Made by a program: the position numbers and the translations under genes
Notes under the pieces: model-generated
Told to the model about the DNA's origin: nothing
Seen by the model: the letters and a program-made list of their open reading frames with translations, nothing else
The model's database searches: none
Shown: one piece after another, positions 37,221-51,740 of the stretch
How positions within the stretch are numbered: position 1 is the stretch's first letter
How the letters are laid out: each line of letters opens with the position of its first letter
Assembly (NCBI RefSeq): GCF_014805625.2
Contig: NW_023998423.1
Location: 1,202,811-1,266,810, forward strand
Length of the DNA stretch: 64,000 nucleotides
Reading direction: 5' to 3'
Origin: Glossina fuscipes
Taxonomy: Eukaryota; Arthropoda; Insecta; Diptera; Glossinidae

Positions 37221-40200
37221 GTGAGTCAAAGAAACGAACCAAAATCCAAGTGTTTCTTCTCCTTCATCACGTTGTTGTGTTTTCCATATGTCACAACACT
37301 GTATGTGATTAATATAGAAACCAAATGGCAAAAGGTTGTTTAGAAAATTTCTTTTTTTTTTTTTTATTTTATACAATTTACTAAAACTATAAAGAGAGAT
37401 CTTAAGAAAAAGGACGCACACGCTTCACAATACCATTAAAAAAAGCAAAAAAGCCAGTTTTGTTAGAAAAAAAAAAAACAAAAACAATTTTATTCAAGAA
37501 AATTATAAAAGATTCTCGTGCTTTTTTTTATACAAATTTTCTTCTTTTTCTTCTACAACTTTTCGAATGTTAAGTGCGCGAAACATTTTTTTTTTGTTTG
37601 TGTCGCTTTCATTCCAACTCTATAAAACCCATAACAAAATTCTAATGCTGTCTTTTTCTGAGAATTCTGTTCACCGCTTAATTTAAGAGACTTGCTTGCA
37701 ATTGGCTTAAAGTCAGTCCCCCTTCCATTGATCTTGAGCTTTTCACTTACACTTATGCACATGCTTACTGTCACGTATGCACCACTCTCTAGGCTCTCAA
37801 ACATTTCTTATTGTCTGTACTGTCTGGTGGTGAGAGTTAACTAAACGTTGGCTATTGGCTAAATACTAAGCGCAGCTGCTTCATAACATAAAGAAAAATA
37901 TATAAACACGAAAATAAAATAAAACGCAAGAATATAAATAAATGCAAAAAAAAACTGTCATACTCTGTTCATTCAACAAAACAAATATAACAGTTAACAG
38001 TTAAATTTATACATACACATGCACGCATACAAATACAATCTATCACCATCTCTTTTCTTCTTTATTAATTTTTAATTACAATCTATGGCTGAGACTGTTT
38101 CTCTTTCTTAATATATATGAAAACTGATCGCTTACAATGCACAGAAAACGACAAAACTAAACGAAATAATAGTCTGTTTATACTAAAAACTGATAAAGCA
38201 AACGGTGAGTATGTGTATGAAATAGGTTTGATATCGAACTTCAAAAGGCAAGAAGTTGCAAATGATATCTGAACAAGGCTTGAGTTTGACGTATGAAACT
38301 GATAAGAGTTTTGAATCACAATAAGAAAAAAACCAAATCTTACAAATAAACAAATAAAAATAAAAAATCTAACATATGTATATATAATAAAATAAAAAAA
38401 ATAATCAAGAAAAATAAAATAAAATGGAATTAAGTGAGAAAATAAAACATTAAAGATAAAAACAAATAAATTCCAAGACAAAAAAAAAAAAAAAAAAAAT
38501 ATGAAAACAAAAATATGTTATAAAATAATAAATAATAAAGTAAAATAAAATTTGTTTATATAGCATAAAGTAAAAGAGAATAAAATAAAATAATTTAAAA
38601 TAAAATGCAATAAAGCGTAGCACAGGAAATCCAAATAAATTGTTATGAAATAAAGCTGAAGATTTAAAAGGAAAAACTAAAAAAAAAAAATATAGGAAAA
38701 TGGCTATGACGATAAGCTAGAAGTAAACAACAATTAGTAAAAGCTGCAAAAAGTTTGATCGGTATGAAAATTAAACTAAAATAGATAAATAAAAGTAAAT
38801 AAGTAACCAAATCGAAATTTAAAAATAAATAAATAAAATAAATTAATTGACATAAAAAATTTCAACAGCTTTTTTAGAATTAATATTAAATTTCTGCCAG
38901 CTTTTGAAGTCATAACAAAATATTTTCAATTATATTTAATAAATTTAATAAAAAGTAAACGAAAGCCTCTTTAGACGTAGAAAAAAAAACGAAAATAAAA
39001 AGAAAAGAAATTCTTTAATAAAATTCGAAACAAGGAGAGATTTCCCATCTGATGTCTATTTTAAAGTTAATTACGATGAAATTTTTTTGTTTTATTTTAG
39101 AACGAAAAATTACTTTGTTATTATTACTGCAATTTAATTAGATGAAGCGAATAAACTCCATGCCTAAAAGTTGGACTGCCATCAACAGCCAAGACTATCA
39201 GGCCTTTCTTATAAAGGATAAACTAGATGGTTAGTCTAGCCGCTTCAAAGAAGTAAAATATTCTATGTAATCTGTCTTGGGGTATACATTTTGTCTCAAC
39301 GAACGTCGTTAATTACGAATGTTGTAAATACCACTTTAACCTACAATGAAGAAGTTTACTATATCCTAATTAAAGTAGTGGCCAAATGCCAAAACATCGC
39401 GATGTGGGTACCAGACATATCAGAGACATCAGAGGCGTCAGATCATTGTTCACTTTCGAATTGGCATAACTATTCCTATACCCATCCGTTTATTATCTTA
39501 TTATCATCACATCCATCCAAACGGGCGTGCGTCTCTTCTTCATACCAACGCGCAATTCATCTGCGTTTCTGTGTCAATCTATCCCCACGCCTGCCAGTTC
39601 ATCATATCACCCCAAAGCACTTGCCTTTTTGTGTATCGATCTATCGATCCACTTGTCCGCTGCTTCGGCACTAGAAAATAAGTATCAAAAACCACACAAA
39701 GTGTATGGCACTTAATAATTCAGTTAATTCAACAGTTTGCAGTTAATTTAACTACAGAGTAATGTAGTAACAGCTAAATATTCGTAGTCAATTCTTCAAC
39801 TTAATGCAAGAGAGAGACCATCCCTTCGGTTGCTTATGTTGGGTCTACTTATTTCAGGTCGGTTTGATCGTTGGAGCTGTTAAAATCACATTAGGCTACA
39901 GGAATGACACACGAAAAGTAAGTTCTTAGATTCATTGGACAAATCTAACTATGAAAATGACTATAGTAGTCTAAAAGAAATAAGAAACGATAAGTTGGAT
40001 TAAATAGTTCGACGTATATTTCATCTATAATTTATAGGAGATGTTGATACGAGCGTTCGTTTTACACCTGGATCCGTTTAAGAGTTCAATACAACGAAGA
40101 CGTCCGTCCCACTCAGCCAACAGTTAATTAAACATCTTTAGGTTTCAAACTTTGCCGGGTTTTTTACGCGCTTTCTTCTTCTTTGATTTGAAAAAGTTGC

Positions 40201-40388
40201 GCTTTTTTAAAATGTTATAAATGATATAAAAGAGAGACTTTTTTAAAAAATTTTGCTTACAAATTTTTAAATATCATTTTTTACCCTTTCTGATGATTCG
40301 CTATAAAATTAAATTTTTGCTTTTTTCGTATTTTCATATTCATTTAGAATACAATGCAAAAGTTATGAATAAAGGTATTTGTGATTGT

Positions 40389-40410
40389 GTGGTGGTGGTG
40401 GTGGTGGTGT
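40389..40410 (+). repeat. (GGT)n microsatellite
   Basis: TGTGGTGGTGGTGGTGGTGG-type run in the intron. The open frame across it is a by-product of the triplet repeat. Confidence 0.85.
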
Positions 40411-40940
40411 GCCTATTATATTCAATATTGTAGCAGAGTTGATGAGCTCTGTGACAGTGGTGGTGGTTGGTTTGATCATAACAGTCGTTTTGTTGTAAGA
40501 CAACCAGCTCTAGGCTCTTCAGATGTTAGTTGTGTTTTTAATGTGGTCTTAGCAAGGTCGTCCATTGAAGCGCTTTCACGTGAGTTTTAGCGCATAAAAT
40601 AAAAAAAAAAGATAATAAAACACCGTGAAACATGAGATGAGCGATTTTTTTTTGTTTTTTGTTAATAATTTGAAAATCAAAATTTGGAAAAACTGTGGTT
40701 TTAATGAATGGAAAAGAATTTATTCCGTATTAAATTTTTATACATTTTTTCAAAGCAAATTGCAAATAAATTAAACGCAGTTAAGAAGTGTTGAGGTAAA
40801 AACAAAAAAACAAAATGGTAACAAATCATATGTAAAAGCTTCTCAATTTTCGCTAATTATAAAATTACCCATTAATGAATAAAAAATAAAAACTAAACAA
40901 AAAAATATTTAAAAAATCATTTTTCAATAATTTAAAGGTC

Positions 40941-40993
<53 letters not shown>

Positions 40994-40994
40994 T
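40941..40994. repeat. A run plus (TA)n microsatellite
   Basis: Sixteen A residues followed by TA dinucleotides to 40980, then one G interruption and more TA to about 40994. Confidence 0.95.
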
Positions 40995-42966
40995 ATAGTT
41001 ATACGTAATATTATTTAATATTTTTGTCTTAATAATGCAATTAAAATTTTTCTTTATTTGAATCAAATCGTGAGAATAATTCAAAAATATATAAAACAAC
41101 AAATTCCAACAAAATAATCAAATAACTACATACAGAAACAATGTTATTACATGATCTTGTTTATGTTTGGCAACAACAACATGAACAACATATGGTTTGA
41201 TATCGTGTATATGTAGGCGGTTAGGTGTCTGCACTTATTTCACATCCAGCACCCCCGCATAGTGTGCAGAACAAGTTTGCCTCTTAAGTCTTTTCGGTTG
41301 CTTAGTACACACAATGACTTAAACGATTATTAAAGAAAAATCTTTACTAGTATTATATAATTAACAAAAAAAAAATAAAAAAATAAATAAGTAAATAAAA
41401 ATACATGAATAAAAAAAATAAAACAATTTTGAAATTAATTCAAGTGCAAAGAGGCGTGTTTTACAAACAATGCAAACGACGTAGCCTTGTTTCTATGTCA
41501 AGATACATCCAAATGCTTTCTGTTTTAATGGTCCTATAACCGCAAAAAAAGAATTTATAAGGAATACAAACATATAAAAATAGTAAACTTAATAAGAGAA
41601 TCAGCGAAACTTGGTAAGTAAAAATTTGCAAATTATTATGAATGGAGCTAGGAAGCTTTTCAAGGCAGATGTGACTATTAATAACCGTTAACTTTTCATA
41701 GGTTGGATAGATATATAAATTGCTTCGTAGATTGAAAAGAGAAAGAAAGCAAAAACCCTTAAAGGATAAGAGCAATTAATGCTTTAAAATTTTCTTTTGA
41801 GCCTTGCATCCTCTCACATTGCAGATCCATAAAAAAGGTTTTCGGAGGTCCCCAAGAGTGCACTTGGTAGTAGCCAGTTTTCTAAAGTTTTATGCTGGTT
41901 ATCAATTGGCATTAGAACTCAATATCCTAGCGCTTACCCTAAGCTTTTCTTGGCTCAAAGCTTATTATATTAATGATAATATCGAATAATATTTTCCTTG
42001 AGAAGAAACTTAATACTTTGGAAAAAAAAAAAAATAATAATAATTCATATAAATAATTTATTCGTTTCATTTGTTGAACTTTGTTCTTCGTTAGGTCATC
42101 CATCAGATTTTCTATATGTACAATTTCTTGAAAATGCTTTCTGACACTTTAATAGTTGCCAATGGCAGTTTTAAGAGTAAGGTTAAAACAAGATACGTCT
42201 ATATATATATATTTTTATAATATTTGCACATTAAAGAAATATTTTTCGATCTGTAGGGTTCAGCATAAGTATTGAGACAATCAGATAACAAATATGTAAA
42301 AAAGTATTGTTATAAAGTTAAAAATTAAATTTTCTGACATAAAAAAAATTATTTGTGGACAGCGATCACAGCATGTCATGGTCTGCTATTCTTCTTGGCA
42401 ATGAGAACAATTAGCATACACCTTAACTTTAGAGTCTTTTTTTTAAATTGACCGCATCTCTCTCCTCTACATGAAAAACGTCAAGTAGTAGTGTGGACTT
42501 AATGAATTTTAATTTAATCTAATTTTGTATTAAGATTTTGCTGAGAATTTCAAATTCATACACAGTTAAGATTTCTTACCGAGCTGGTTAAAAGATAAGC
42601 TCGCTGCCAACTTATAAATTTTGTACATAGAGGAAGGTTTTGAAAAGGTTTTGAGCACACCATTCACAAGCACTTTAACAAAACACCGAAAAATTGACGA
42701 CAAATAATGGAAAACCGTTAAAATGATAGAGAAGCGGACGTACATGTATGTTTACATAACTTGAATGTACATATAGATATATATAAAATCACACATTGGG
42801 AAAATTAGAACTAACTTAGTTTAACAAGAAAATTGAACTAATCTAACTGGAAAATTAACTTTAGCGAATAATGTAGTTAAAATCTAACACAGACTATGCA
42901 ATGCATTATACGTACATATGTATATTTATAATAAATATTATATATTATGTATTAATATATTATGTA

Positions 42967-42971
<5 letters not shown>

Positions 42972-43017
<46 letters not shown>
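42972..43017. repeat. (TA)23 microsatellite
   Basis: Uninterrupted TA dinucleotides for 46 bp, preceded by two tandem copies of an ATTATGTATTAAT-type unit. Confidence 0.95.
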
Positions 43018-43018
<1 letters not shown>

Positions 43019-43344
43019 TTTTTTACTGCACTGAATAAAAAAGTTTATTTTCCAATTAACATAAATTAGTTTAATTTTCCTATTAACGTAATTCATTTCT
43101 AATATTCGAAATTTCTCAAATTAATTCAATTTTTTTTGTAGTAAATTACCTTAATTTCATTTTAATCAGTTAAGAAATATTTCATATAAAAATATAAAAT
43201 TATTTTTAATATTAATCGTTCGATATTTGACGCCTCAAAAGTATTTGGTTGATATGCTCATCCTACAGTTGGCGAATGGACGCCAAAGTTCTTATAAAAA
43301 GGGAAAAAGAAGTCAAGGCTCTAAAGAAGAAGAAAAGGCTATAG

Positions 43345-43625
43345 TTGGCTTTGGCACCTTATTAAATACCCTAGACCACTAGACTATTCATAGATAGGTT
43401 TTCAAAAGAAGGCATTATAAGGGAAATGGTCGAAAAAGTGGTCCGAACCATTTTCGGGAGTGTTCGCCCTCGGATCAAAGTACGTCGGCTTACGAAATTT
43501 CATCAAAATAAATCAAAAATTTGCGACTTTCAGATTGAGAGAACAAGAGCAAGAAGTTTTTCTGGATGCTATTTACGCCCGCGTACACTTAATATACACT
43601 TGTATTACAAATTGTGCAGGATATA
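43345..43625 (+). repeat. dispersed intronic repeat, copy 6
   Basis: Starts with CACCTTATTAAATACCCTAG, followed by GTTTTCAAAAGAAGGCATTA, GGTCGAAAAAGTGGTCCGAA, CCATTTTCGGGAGTGTTCGC and TTCATCAAAAT; the right end is degraded. Of all copies it best preserves the left half. Confidence 0.7.
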
Positions 43626-43666
43626 AAAGCAAAATTTGAATCAATGGAAATCGTTTGACCCTGGGT

Positions 43667-44124
43667 CATTTTCATACCCATTGTCAGAATATTTTATTAT
43701 TGCATTTTCATTACAAAGAAACATATTTCCATTAAAAAAGAAGACGATAAATTTTCATTAACCTTTACCTGCCTATATATGTCTGTCTGAAGTTCCGACA
43801 ATTGTCTTGAATATTAGCGGCGATTTTTGAGAAAAACCAGCAAAAATATCGCAAATACTCTTTTAAGGCATTTTTTCGGAAAAATTTTAAAATGATCGGG
43901 AGACAGGGCAGCGGGATTACTATATAATGACCCGCAAAAAAAGGTTTTAAAAAAATGGATTTTTGGCTAAAAGGAATTGGAAACATGCTCATAGAAAGTA
44001 AAACCGTGCAATTTTAGAGATACGAAATTTGTCATGAAAACAAACGGCACGAGATATTTCATTCAAAGAATTGTTCATTTTTAGCGAGTACCGCTCCATT
44101 TTTTTAGGCAGGGTATGAATTCCG
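43667..44124. mobile_element. MITE-like element with short inverted ends
   Basis: CATTTTCATACCCATTG at 43667-43683 and GGCAGGGTATGAATTCCG at 44107-44124 are inverted relative to each other (TTCATACCC core). The ~458 bp between has no coding capacity and a distinctive GGGAGACAGGGCAGCGGGAT block. It lies just after dispersed-repeat copy 6. The size, short inverted ends and lack of an ORF fit a non-autonomous DNA element. Only one copy is seen here, so this is an inference. Confidence 0.4.
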
Positions 44125-46999
44125 TGGGGAAAAGATAACTCAAATATTTTTGTTCCTAAAAGACACTCGATGTCTAGATAGTAAATTTAATAATTTCCGG
44201 ATACTTATTTAAAACGATAGATGTTCAAATTAAGCGTAACTGAGTTTTTTTTTTTATTACCTTTAATTAAATAATTTAGAATAGCTTCGCATACCAGTCA
44301 ATATAATGTGGGAAGGCCCAACATTGATTTATGAGTCTGACAAGCGCACATTCAACCGACTAAACCATATATATATAGATGTGCAAATGTATATATGAAT
44401 ATAATCGTAACCTTGAACTGTACTACGCTAGATATGTAGCAAGCTTCCTGCTGGCTGATTTACTTTTGCAATATGACTTCTGAAATACGTTAATAGATTT
44501 TTGAAACTTCGCGTCTGAAACAACATATATTGAAAACGTGGTATTGCTTTTAATTTTTATTACCAAATCGTTCCTATCTATTTTTTCAATCGTTGATTTA
44601 GGAGAACATAAGCTTCTAGTATAAAATTCTCTCATACGTATACTCAATTCCCATTTTCTTTTATTTAATTTCATTGATCTTTCTTTTTTTTTGGATAATC
44701 GTCGTAATATTTCGTTCATTTATTCTTCACGTTCCAATTTTTCCGTTTGTTGTGGGTCTTTTTCCGTTGACGATAAGATTGGTTTGTGAGGGAATAAGTG
44801 AATAATTTTTAAATTATTTTTTATTCATTTAGCTTAACTTTACAATGTATGTAGAAAGTTGTATAAAGCAGTAGTCTTCCATACCAAAGTTCTCATCCAT
44901 ATAATGACGTTGAAAACAACGGATCTTGCAATTCTTATGAAATCATTTCTTTAATCATTTCCTCGATGAAAATAGAATCTTCTACCATCCTAAATATCTT
45001 GCCATGGTCTGATCACAAAAGCTCAAAGAGAATTTACTTAGATTGCAACGAAGACTTAGGTCGAACTTGAGATCGATTATGGATCGACTGAGGTTTAGTT
45101 AACTAGGATATAGGAATACAGGAATGTAAAAGTTTCTTATTTGTACTAAAACTTTTTCAATTGTTTTTCAAATTTATTCGCTCTATTGCGATATAAATGA
45201 ATTTCGAAGTAATTCAAAGTCAAAAGGACTTGAGACTTGAATAAACAGACTGAAAATAGTTGAAATTCTTTCACTTTGGCGTATTTCTAAGCAGGAAACT
45301 ATATATCATTTATAAATGCAAATAGGTATATATGTACATATATAAATATGTGCAGAGAAGAATATGTAAGTGTGTTATGAATATTCTATATTCGCTTTTT
45401 AAACAAAACCGCCATTTAGAATTATTCTAATAAATTTATAGTTATTGTAGAAATATAGTTTCCTATATATGTGGGAATATATTTATATATTATATATTAT
45501 GTATATGTATATATATATATATATGTATGCATATGGATCAAATTGTTTTTTCAAACTTCATTTCCTGTTAACTTTAAAGCAAACTATTTTGCTATAACAT
45601 TTAAATAATTTTAACCGAATAGATAACGTTCTTTTTCTACACGTAGCTACTAACTCTGACTAACTTTAAAATTAGAAAGAAATAAAAAAAATGAAACAAA
45701 AGAATTTAAATAAACAGAAATTTGAAAATTCTAAAAAGCGAACTTATCGATATCATCAAAATAAAGGCGTGATGCGTAGTTGGGTTGATGCCATTCGATT
45801 CTAAAGACTGCTTTGTACCTATAAACTAATGTGTATTATACTAATATCCTATTGTTGTTGTAGTTAGTTTAGTATATGCTAAAATACGTTTTTAGTCAAG
45901 GTCTTGAAAATATTTTGACTTTGTTTCTTTGATATTTTATAACATTTTGAAACATTGAAACGTGTTTCTCCAAAAATAATCTTATTATAATTAATGCAAA
46001 TTAAATGAATTTATTAACATTTTTTTTTTTTTTTTTGTTTTCTTTCTTTGGTTTTTGTTTTCATGCTGATACAAAATGTTAAATAGCCTCTAAAGAGCAG
46101 TCTAAAGGTTCCATAAATTGTATCATCAGTAAATTTTTTCAAGTTTCTTTTTCACGCCTTTTCATTTTTCAAAATTCACCAAAACAAAATAAAGACCTAT
46201 AAATCACAAAAACAAAAAAAGAAAAAAAAAAACAGTAAAAGAAAACCAAAAAATTCTTAAAACTAAGTCCATGATAAAAAAAAAAGGAACAGGAAAACGC
46301 TCAAAGCGATGATAAGGCGACAACTAACATAAACATCAAAGTTTATAGATTTGCGAAGAAGTAAAGGCTTTAACTATTACCCTCCTTTCCTCGTTATACG
46401 TACGTACGTCATTCAATTCATTCCAAAAGTCTTTACGGATCTTTACATACTCAATACGAAGTTTATAGATATTTTTTTTTTGTTGTGTTTTGAATGCGTG
46501 GTCCTCTTTCGCCCCAGATGCCTTTCAGTTCAGAATACTGTTTGCGCTAAGTATAGCCATGTAGGATGCGTTTTCTTTTTATTAACTTCCTGTTACTTTA
46601 AAATAATTGACAGACAAATTGTTATAATTTTAATGACAACATAATGACAGGCAGTTATCAAGTGATTCATAAATAAAAATAAAATTCCAATATATGAACA
46701 AAGAACTTTACAAAAAAAAAAAAAAAAAAACGTAAGTAAGTAACACGAAAGAAAAACAAAGTTTCATTAAAATAAATAATAATTAAAATAAGCTTAAATG
46801 CGAAAAACGTAAGGCGAACGAAACTCAAGGACATTTGAAACCGATTTCATATAAAAAAGAAAATGATAACAAAAGAATAAAATCTTTCGATTTTAACGGT
46901 TCTTGCAATAAAAGCAATTAACAAACCTGAAAGAAAAATCACCTATAAAATCATCAGCAGTAAATGCTGCTTTTAAAAAAATTAAATCAAAACGGCCAC

Positions 47000-47420
47000 G
47001 GTCCGCCGTTAAGTACCCTACCTTTCCTTACAGAAAGAAAGCATTATATGGGAAGCGTTCGAAAAAGCTTTGAATAAATCGAATATGGCGTCAAGAAAAA
47101 ACGAATGAAAACACGCTAGTGCAACACAGTCCACCATTAAATGTCCCATACCACCTCAAAATTGGTAATATAACGACTTTTCAAAATGAGACTTTAAATG
47201 GTAGGTGTTCGAAAAGGCCGTTCGATCCGAACCGTTTTTAATAATGATTCTCAGTAGGTTATTTAAAACAAGACGGACAGACAAGCAGACAAGGTCGGTC
47301 CAGAAAGTGATTCTGAAGTGATTCCGAGCCGATCGGTACAATAGAAAGTGGGTCTATCTCAAGTCCTTTTAAGTATTATTTATATCTGCACTAACTTAAT
47401 ATATTCTCGTAGCACAAGTG
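47000..47420 (+). repeat. dispersed intronic repeat, copy 7 (partial plus longer copy)
   Basis: A short fragment at 47000-47065 (CCGTTAAGTACCCTA, GCATTATATGGGAAGCGTTC) is followed at 47130 by a longer copy. That copy has CCACCATTAAATGTCCCATA, GACTTTTCAAAATGAGAC, GATCCGAACCGTTTTTAATA, GACGGACAGACAAGCAGAC and GGTCTATCTCAAGTCCTTTT. Two insertions or a duplication have been placed side by side. Confidence 0.65.
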
Positions 47421-48459
47421 ATGTAGAGTATAAAAATTCGTTGCAAAAAAAAAACATAAACATTTTCAGTTTAATATCTTTTTGTTTTAATACAATTTTT
47501 TTTCAGTGTCTTTCAGTGACATGTGTGTGCTAAGTTGTTTCATTAAAAAGAAAAAAAAGTTTATAAATTTATTTCTAAATATTCAAAAAAAACTGAAAAG
47601 CAATCGCAAATACGCCCACTTGATCATATTTAAATATTTTAGAGTATAAAAAAAAAAATAATAATAAAATAATTTTTTATTATTATATTTTAATCTGATT
47701 CGTATGCATATTTCAGTTATATAAGCGCAACAGTGTTTTTTATCTCTTATTCACAAATAAAATTGTGTTAGTAACAATACAAATGTTTATGTATGCATGC
47801 ATGCATATTTGTATGTGTGTGACTTTTGATATTTTTTCAACAATTCAAAGATTTTTCTTTTTCTTCTTATTATGAATTTCTTTAAACTTTGATTGACTTG
47901 TGTGTGAGTAGCGTTTAAGAAATCTTCACTCTACTATTCAAAGTATTTTTACATTTAGTTTATTTTTTTCTTTTTCTTTCGGTTATTTTTATTACCCTCA
48001 CTTAACGTTAGCCACCTATCGGCTTAACTATCAGCGTGATTTATTTAATAGTGATAAACATACACGTTATAACATAAAAAATTTTTACTTACACTTATGT
48101 AATTGTGTTAATACTTTTTAATTATCATCTTCTTTAACTACAGTGCACTTTGATTTTATGTTTGAAAAATTCAGTAAAATATGCTCACCTTGGTATGTCT
48201 GCCACCAAAGATTCTATTATGAAAGTCATCATTTAGTTTTCGCGCTAACTAACTAACGCATCGCTAATTATCGGTAGCGGACCATTTTAATGCAGAATTT
48301 TTATGTGAACTTTTCTTTTTTCTCAATCTTTTTGTCAAATCTTTTATTCTTGTCTATCATACAGTGTAAAAGTTATTGATCAAGTGCTTTCATTACTCTG
48401 CATAAGTGTACTTTTGCTACTATTTTAGAGCTGTCAGTGATAAGTTTCATCCATATTTA

Positions 48460-49400
48460 CTGCAAATGAATGAGACGAACTAAGTGCGAAATGCATGGAT
48501 ACGAGGACAGATAAAAAAAAAAAAACGAACATGGAATCAGAAAAATTTATAGACGAACGGAATAGTGGATGCATGGACGAATGGTTAAATGACCGAATAA
48601 GCGGATGGCTAGGCATGCGTGAATGCATGGATGGTTAGATGGACGAGCAGGTGGACGAAGAAGAGAAAGACAAGACGAAAAACCGCCAAGCATACAAATG
48701 GAAGGAGGGACGATCACTGCGCCTGATCAATGCTCTGGATCTGATGGATACTCATATTCACGTATAGAAGTCGTGTAGTGTCAAACGCGATAAAATGTAC
48801 TGAAAGATGCTTCGTGAAATATAGGGTTGAATAGAGAGAACCGTACATAAAAAAAAGACATACACGCGAACTAATAATCACGGAAGCTAAAGGACAGGCG
48901 CAAACATAAGCGAGTAAACGAAGTGGTTTATAGCGCAAGCGTAGGGACAAACGAAAGCTTAGACAGGAGATGACGTAGGCAGATGTCTAGACAAACGCGT
49001 AGAAAGTCCACTGATGAAATTTGGTCAAATTGATCGATTGAAGAATGCCCATGTAAATGAATGCATGGACAAATGAAAAGATGATAGATGCATAAAAAGT
49101 GGATTGATGAGAAAGGGTACGAATTAACAGACATACGGACATACGAAAGCATAGACAGATGACTAGATAGATGCGCAGAAACGTAACTCACACTTGCCTG
49201 AATTTATTACCGAATGCATTTATAGAAAGTGAACTGATGGTAAGACACAGAAGGAAAGGCCACGCGAAAGTTATGGCATAGATAGACACCCGGTTAGACG
49301 ACTAGAAAGCAGATTGATGGGAGAGCATACAAATTCACAGGAAAATGTGTGGACAGCCATATAAATTCACAAGCGAGGGAATACATCAACGAAGTAGTTT
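48460..49400. repeat. degenerate GGATGGACGAATG-type array
   Basis: Over about 900 bp the + strand is built of variants of GATGGACGAATG / ACATACGGAC / CATAGACAGATG. A longer order is visible: ACGAAAGCTTAGACAGGAG at 48952, ACGAAAGCATAGACAGATG at 49143 and CGCGAAAGTTATGGCATAG at 49264. Each follows an AAAGTGGATTGATG-type segment. It has diverged too far for slippage now. Several reverse-strand open frames across it are artefacts of the low stop-codon density. Confidence 0.55.
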
Positions 49401-50529
49401 GGGAACGCAATCAGTTAGGGAAGCGATAAGCCAGCCAGCTAGTTGTATATCGAAGCACTGATTATTCGCTAGAAAAATAACCGTCTGAATGAAAATAAAA
49501 TAATTTAAAAACTCTTGGCTATATGTAGCCAAAGTATTGCATTGATCAAGAATGTTCCAGAACCGAAATATTAAATCTTTTCTATCTTCTGTAAGCATTT
49601 CACAAGTACTTTTCTTTCAAATGTTTTAATTGGAACTAAGTTGAAAGCATAAAGAGTTAACTAGCAGAGCCATAAAGATTAGAATCGTAGCAATCTTTGT
49701 TTTCCAAGAAAAAATTTAAACCTTTTTCAAAATCAGCCGTCAGCATTTCCAAAGCATTCCTTTCTAGCAGTGGTCATAAACAAGCACTTTTCGTCTCTTT
49801 GATAATCAATCACGTCGTAATATATGTTGAAAAATATTTCCCTCATTTCCTCGTTCATTTTACTTTACTACAAAAATTCCATCCAGGAGTAAAAACCATC
49901 TCAGGCCAAGTGTTGCATTAATTCTTTTTCTTAAACGTTCACTATACCCCGTATGGGAAATAACTCGGAAAAAACAGTGAGTTGAGTTCGATATCACTTG
50001 AGTATCCACCGTAACTGACTAAATCGTAAATTAATCGTAATTTCTGCTTTAAAATCTTTCATAAGTCAGCAGCGAAATTTCATTTCTTACACATGTGTTT
50101 TTTTTTATAAAAATTTCCAAGAAATATTTTTACAAATAATGATGCAATCCCTTATTACAATTAAATTCTTTTTCATCTTCTATCGCGCTTCACCGAAGTA
50201 TAAAAGATGTTATTGTCTGCTTTTAATGCTGATATGCGTTAAGTTGGTTTCTCTTCAAAAACTCTTTAGATAGAAAGTTAAATGAAAATCTTCTGAAATC
50301 ATATCTCACGTAGTTCATTAAAAATATTGCCCAAACATGAAGCACTTTACTAGGTACATTCACAGAATTATTTTTTTGTCGTATAGAGTGCGTGCCATCT
50401 TGAGAAGAAAGCTCTAAAAATACTTTTTGAATGAAATTTTATCTAAGCAGATCAGACTCATTCATTATTATTTTCATGCGTGCACAACGGTTTCTTCTTA
50501 TTGTGCTTTACACTCTATTTGCGGCAGAT

Positions 50530-50680
50530 AACATATTAAGTTTTTATGGATATACGTAACATCCAGGAGGACTTTGGATAGATCCAACCAATAAACATGG
50601 GGTCGCTAGATTGTGGCCACTCGTTATCTATCTCCTCTCTTTCCTCATTCCTTTCCGATCATTACCGTGTTACACGTAAG
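50530..50680 (-). repeat. dispersed intronic repeat, copy 8 (weak, reverse)
   Basis: TTATGGATATACGTAACATC followed by CAGGAGGACTTTGGATAGAT CC matches the CATCCGCG / AAGTCCTCCTGG end of the family in reverse; similarity then fades. Confidence 0.4.
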
Positions 50681-51740
50681 AGTGATTGACTGACGAAGGG
50701 AATAAATCATCAAATAACCGCTGCCTTCACTAAGTTCATCGCAAAAATGGTAAATACGTTACATTTGTAGTGCTACACCAAACATTTTGCGAAGATTTAA
50801 GATCTTCAGCTGTGTTATGCAAGTGATTATCAAAAGCGTTTTGAAAATCTCTTCTTCCACTTGTCAACATTGTCGCAATTTTTTTAAATTTAGCATAACG
50901 AACTATATAGACGATTTAGTTTCCACTCAATATATAATAGCTAACGTAGCGCCGAGCTGTTTTTGATTGAGCTTAGCCCAGCTTAGTATCTTCTTTCAAT
51001 TTGCGCAACTTTGCGAACTTTAACCTCGAACATGCACGTGACTTAAAAATTCATTTTAATCAACTAAAGATTTAATTCCTTACAGAAATGACTTTGGCGG
51101 GTGTTGTTCTCGACGGATATATGATATGAGTAACGTGCCGGTGTGTACACTACTAGGGAAGTGGGTTAAGCGTCGACATACCTACTGCTGTGATCGAAAA
51201 GTAACAGGAACAAGCCTTCGTCCATTATCGCGATGAAATGCGTTATTAATCAATTATTTATTAATTAGTTATTAATTCTTGAGAGAAAATTGTTCCTAAA
51301 AAATATTACTGGAGTATAACGTGTTGTTCGCGCAAAGCCATTCCCCAGACCAATAACTCTTCGTTAATAACTCACGATAATACAATTTTTCACAATGCAT
51401 TAGCCCTTCGCCACTTTTTCACCAGATATTCTATTCATATTTTTCCACAGACCGACGTACTGACCTGGTATAACTCCTTCTAATTTCTGGGTCTTCTCAG
51501 AAAACACCGTTTCGATCGACAAAGTAAAGCCGAATCGCAAATTGTTTTTATTCTTTAGATGAGTACTTTAGTTGTACATTATGAGCTAATGAATATGTTG
51601 ACATGATTTTTGACACATTTGTCAGTTGAGTTGCTGCCAACCTAAGAAATAAAAACTCGTTTAGATAACTCTTGTTAACTTTTGATTACGATAGCGTTAA
51701 GAAACTATCAACGAGATTTACGTTTATTTATCAAAACAAC

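Noticed and set aside
37221..37343. Read-through extension of exon B
   Set aside because: The GTGAGT donor is strong and the extension reads as AT-rich intron sequence.
38083..38481. 132-codon reverse-strand open frame rich in Phe, Ile and Tyr
   Set aside because: It lies in an AAATAAAA-type low-complexity block; the hydrophobic residues follow from base composition.
39291..39674. 127-codon open frame
   Set aside because: The second half is C/T-rich repeat-like DNA, the residues look random and there are no splice sites in a matching phase.
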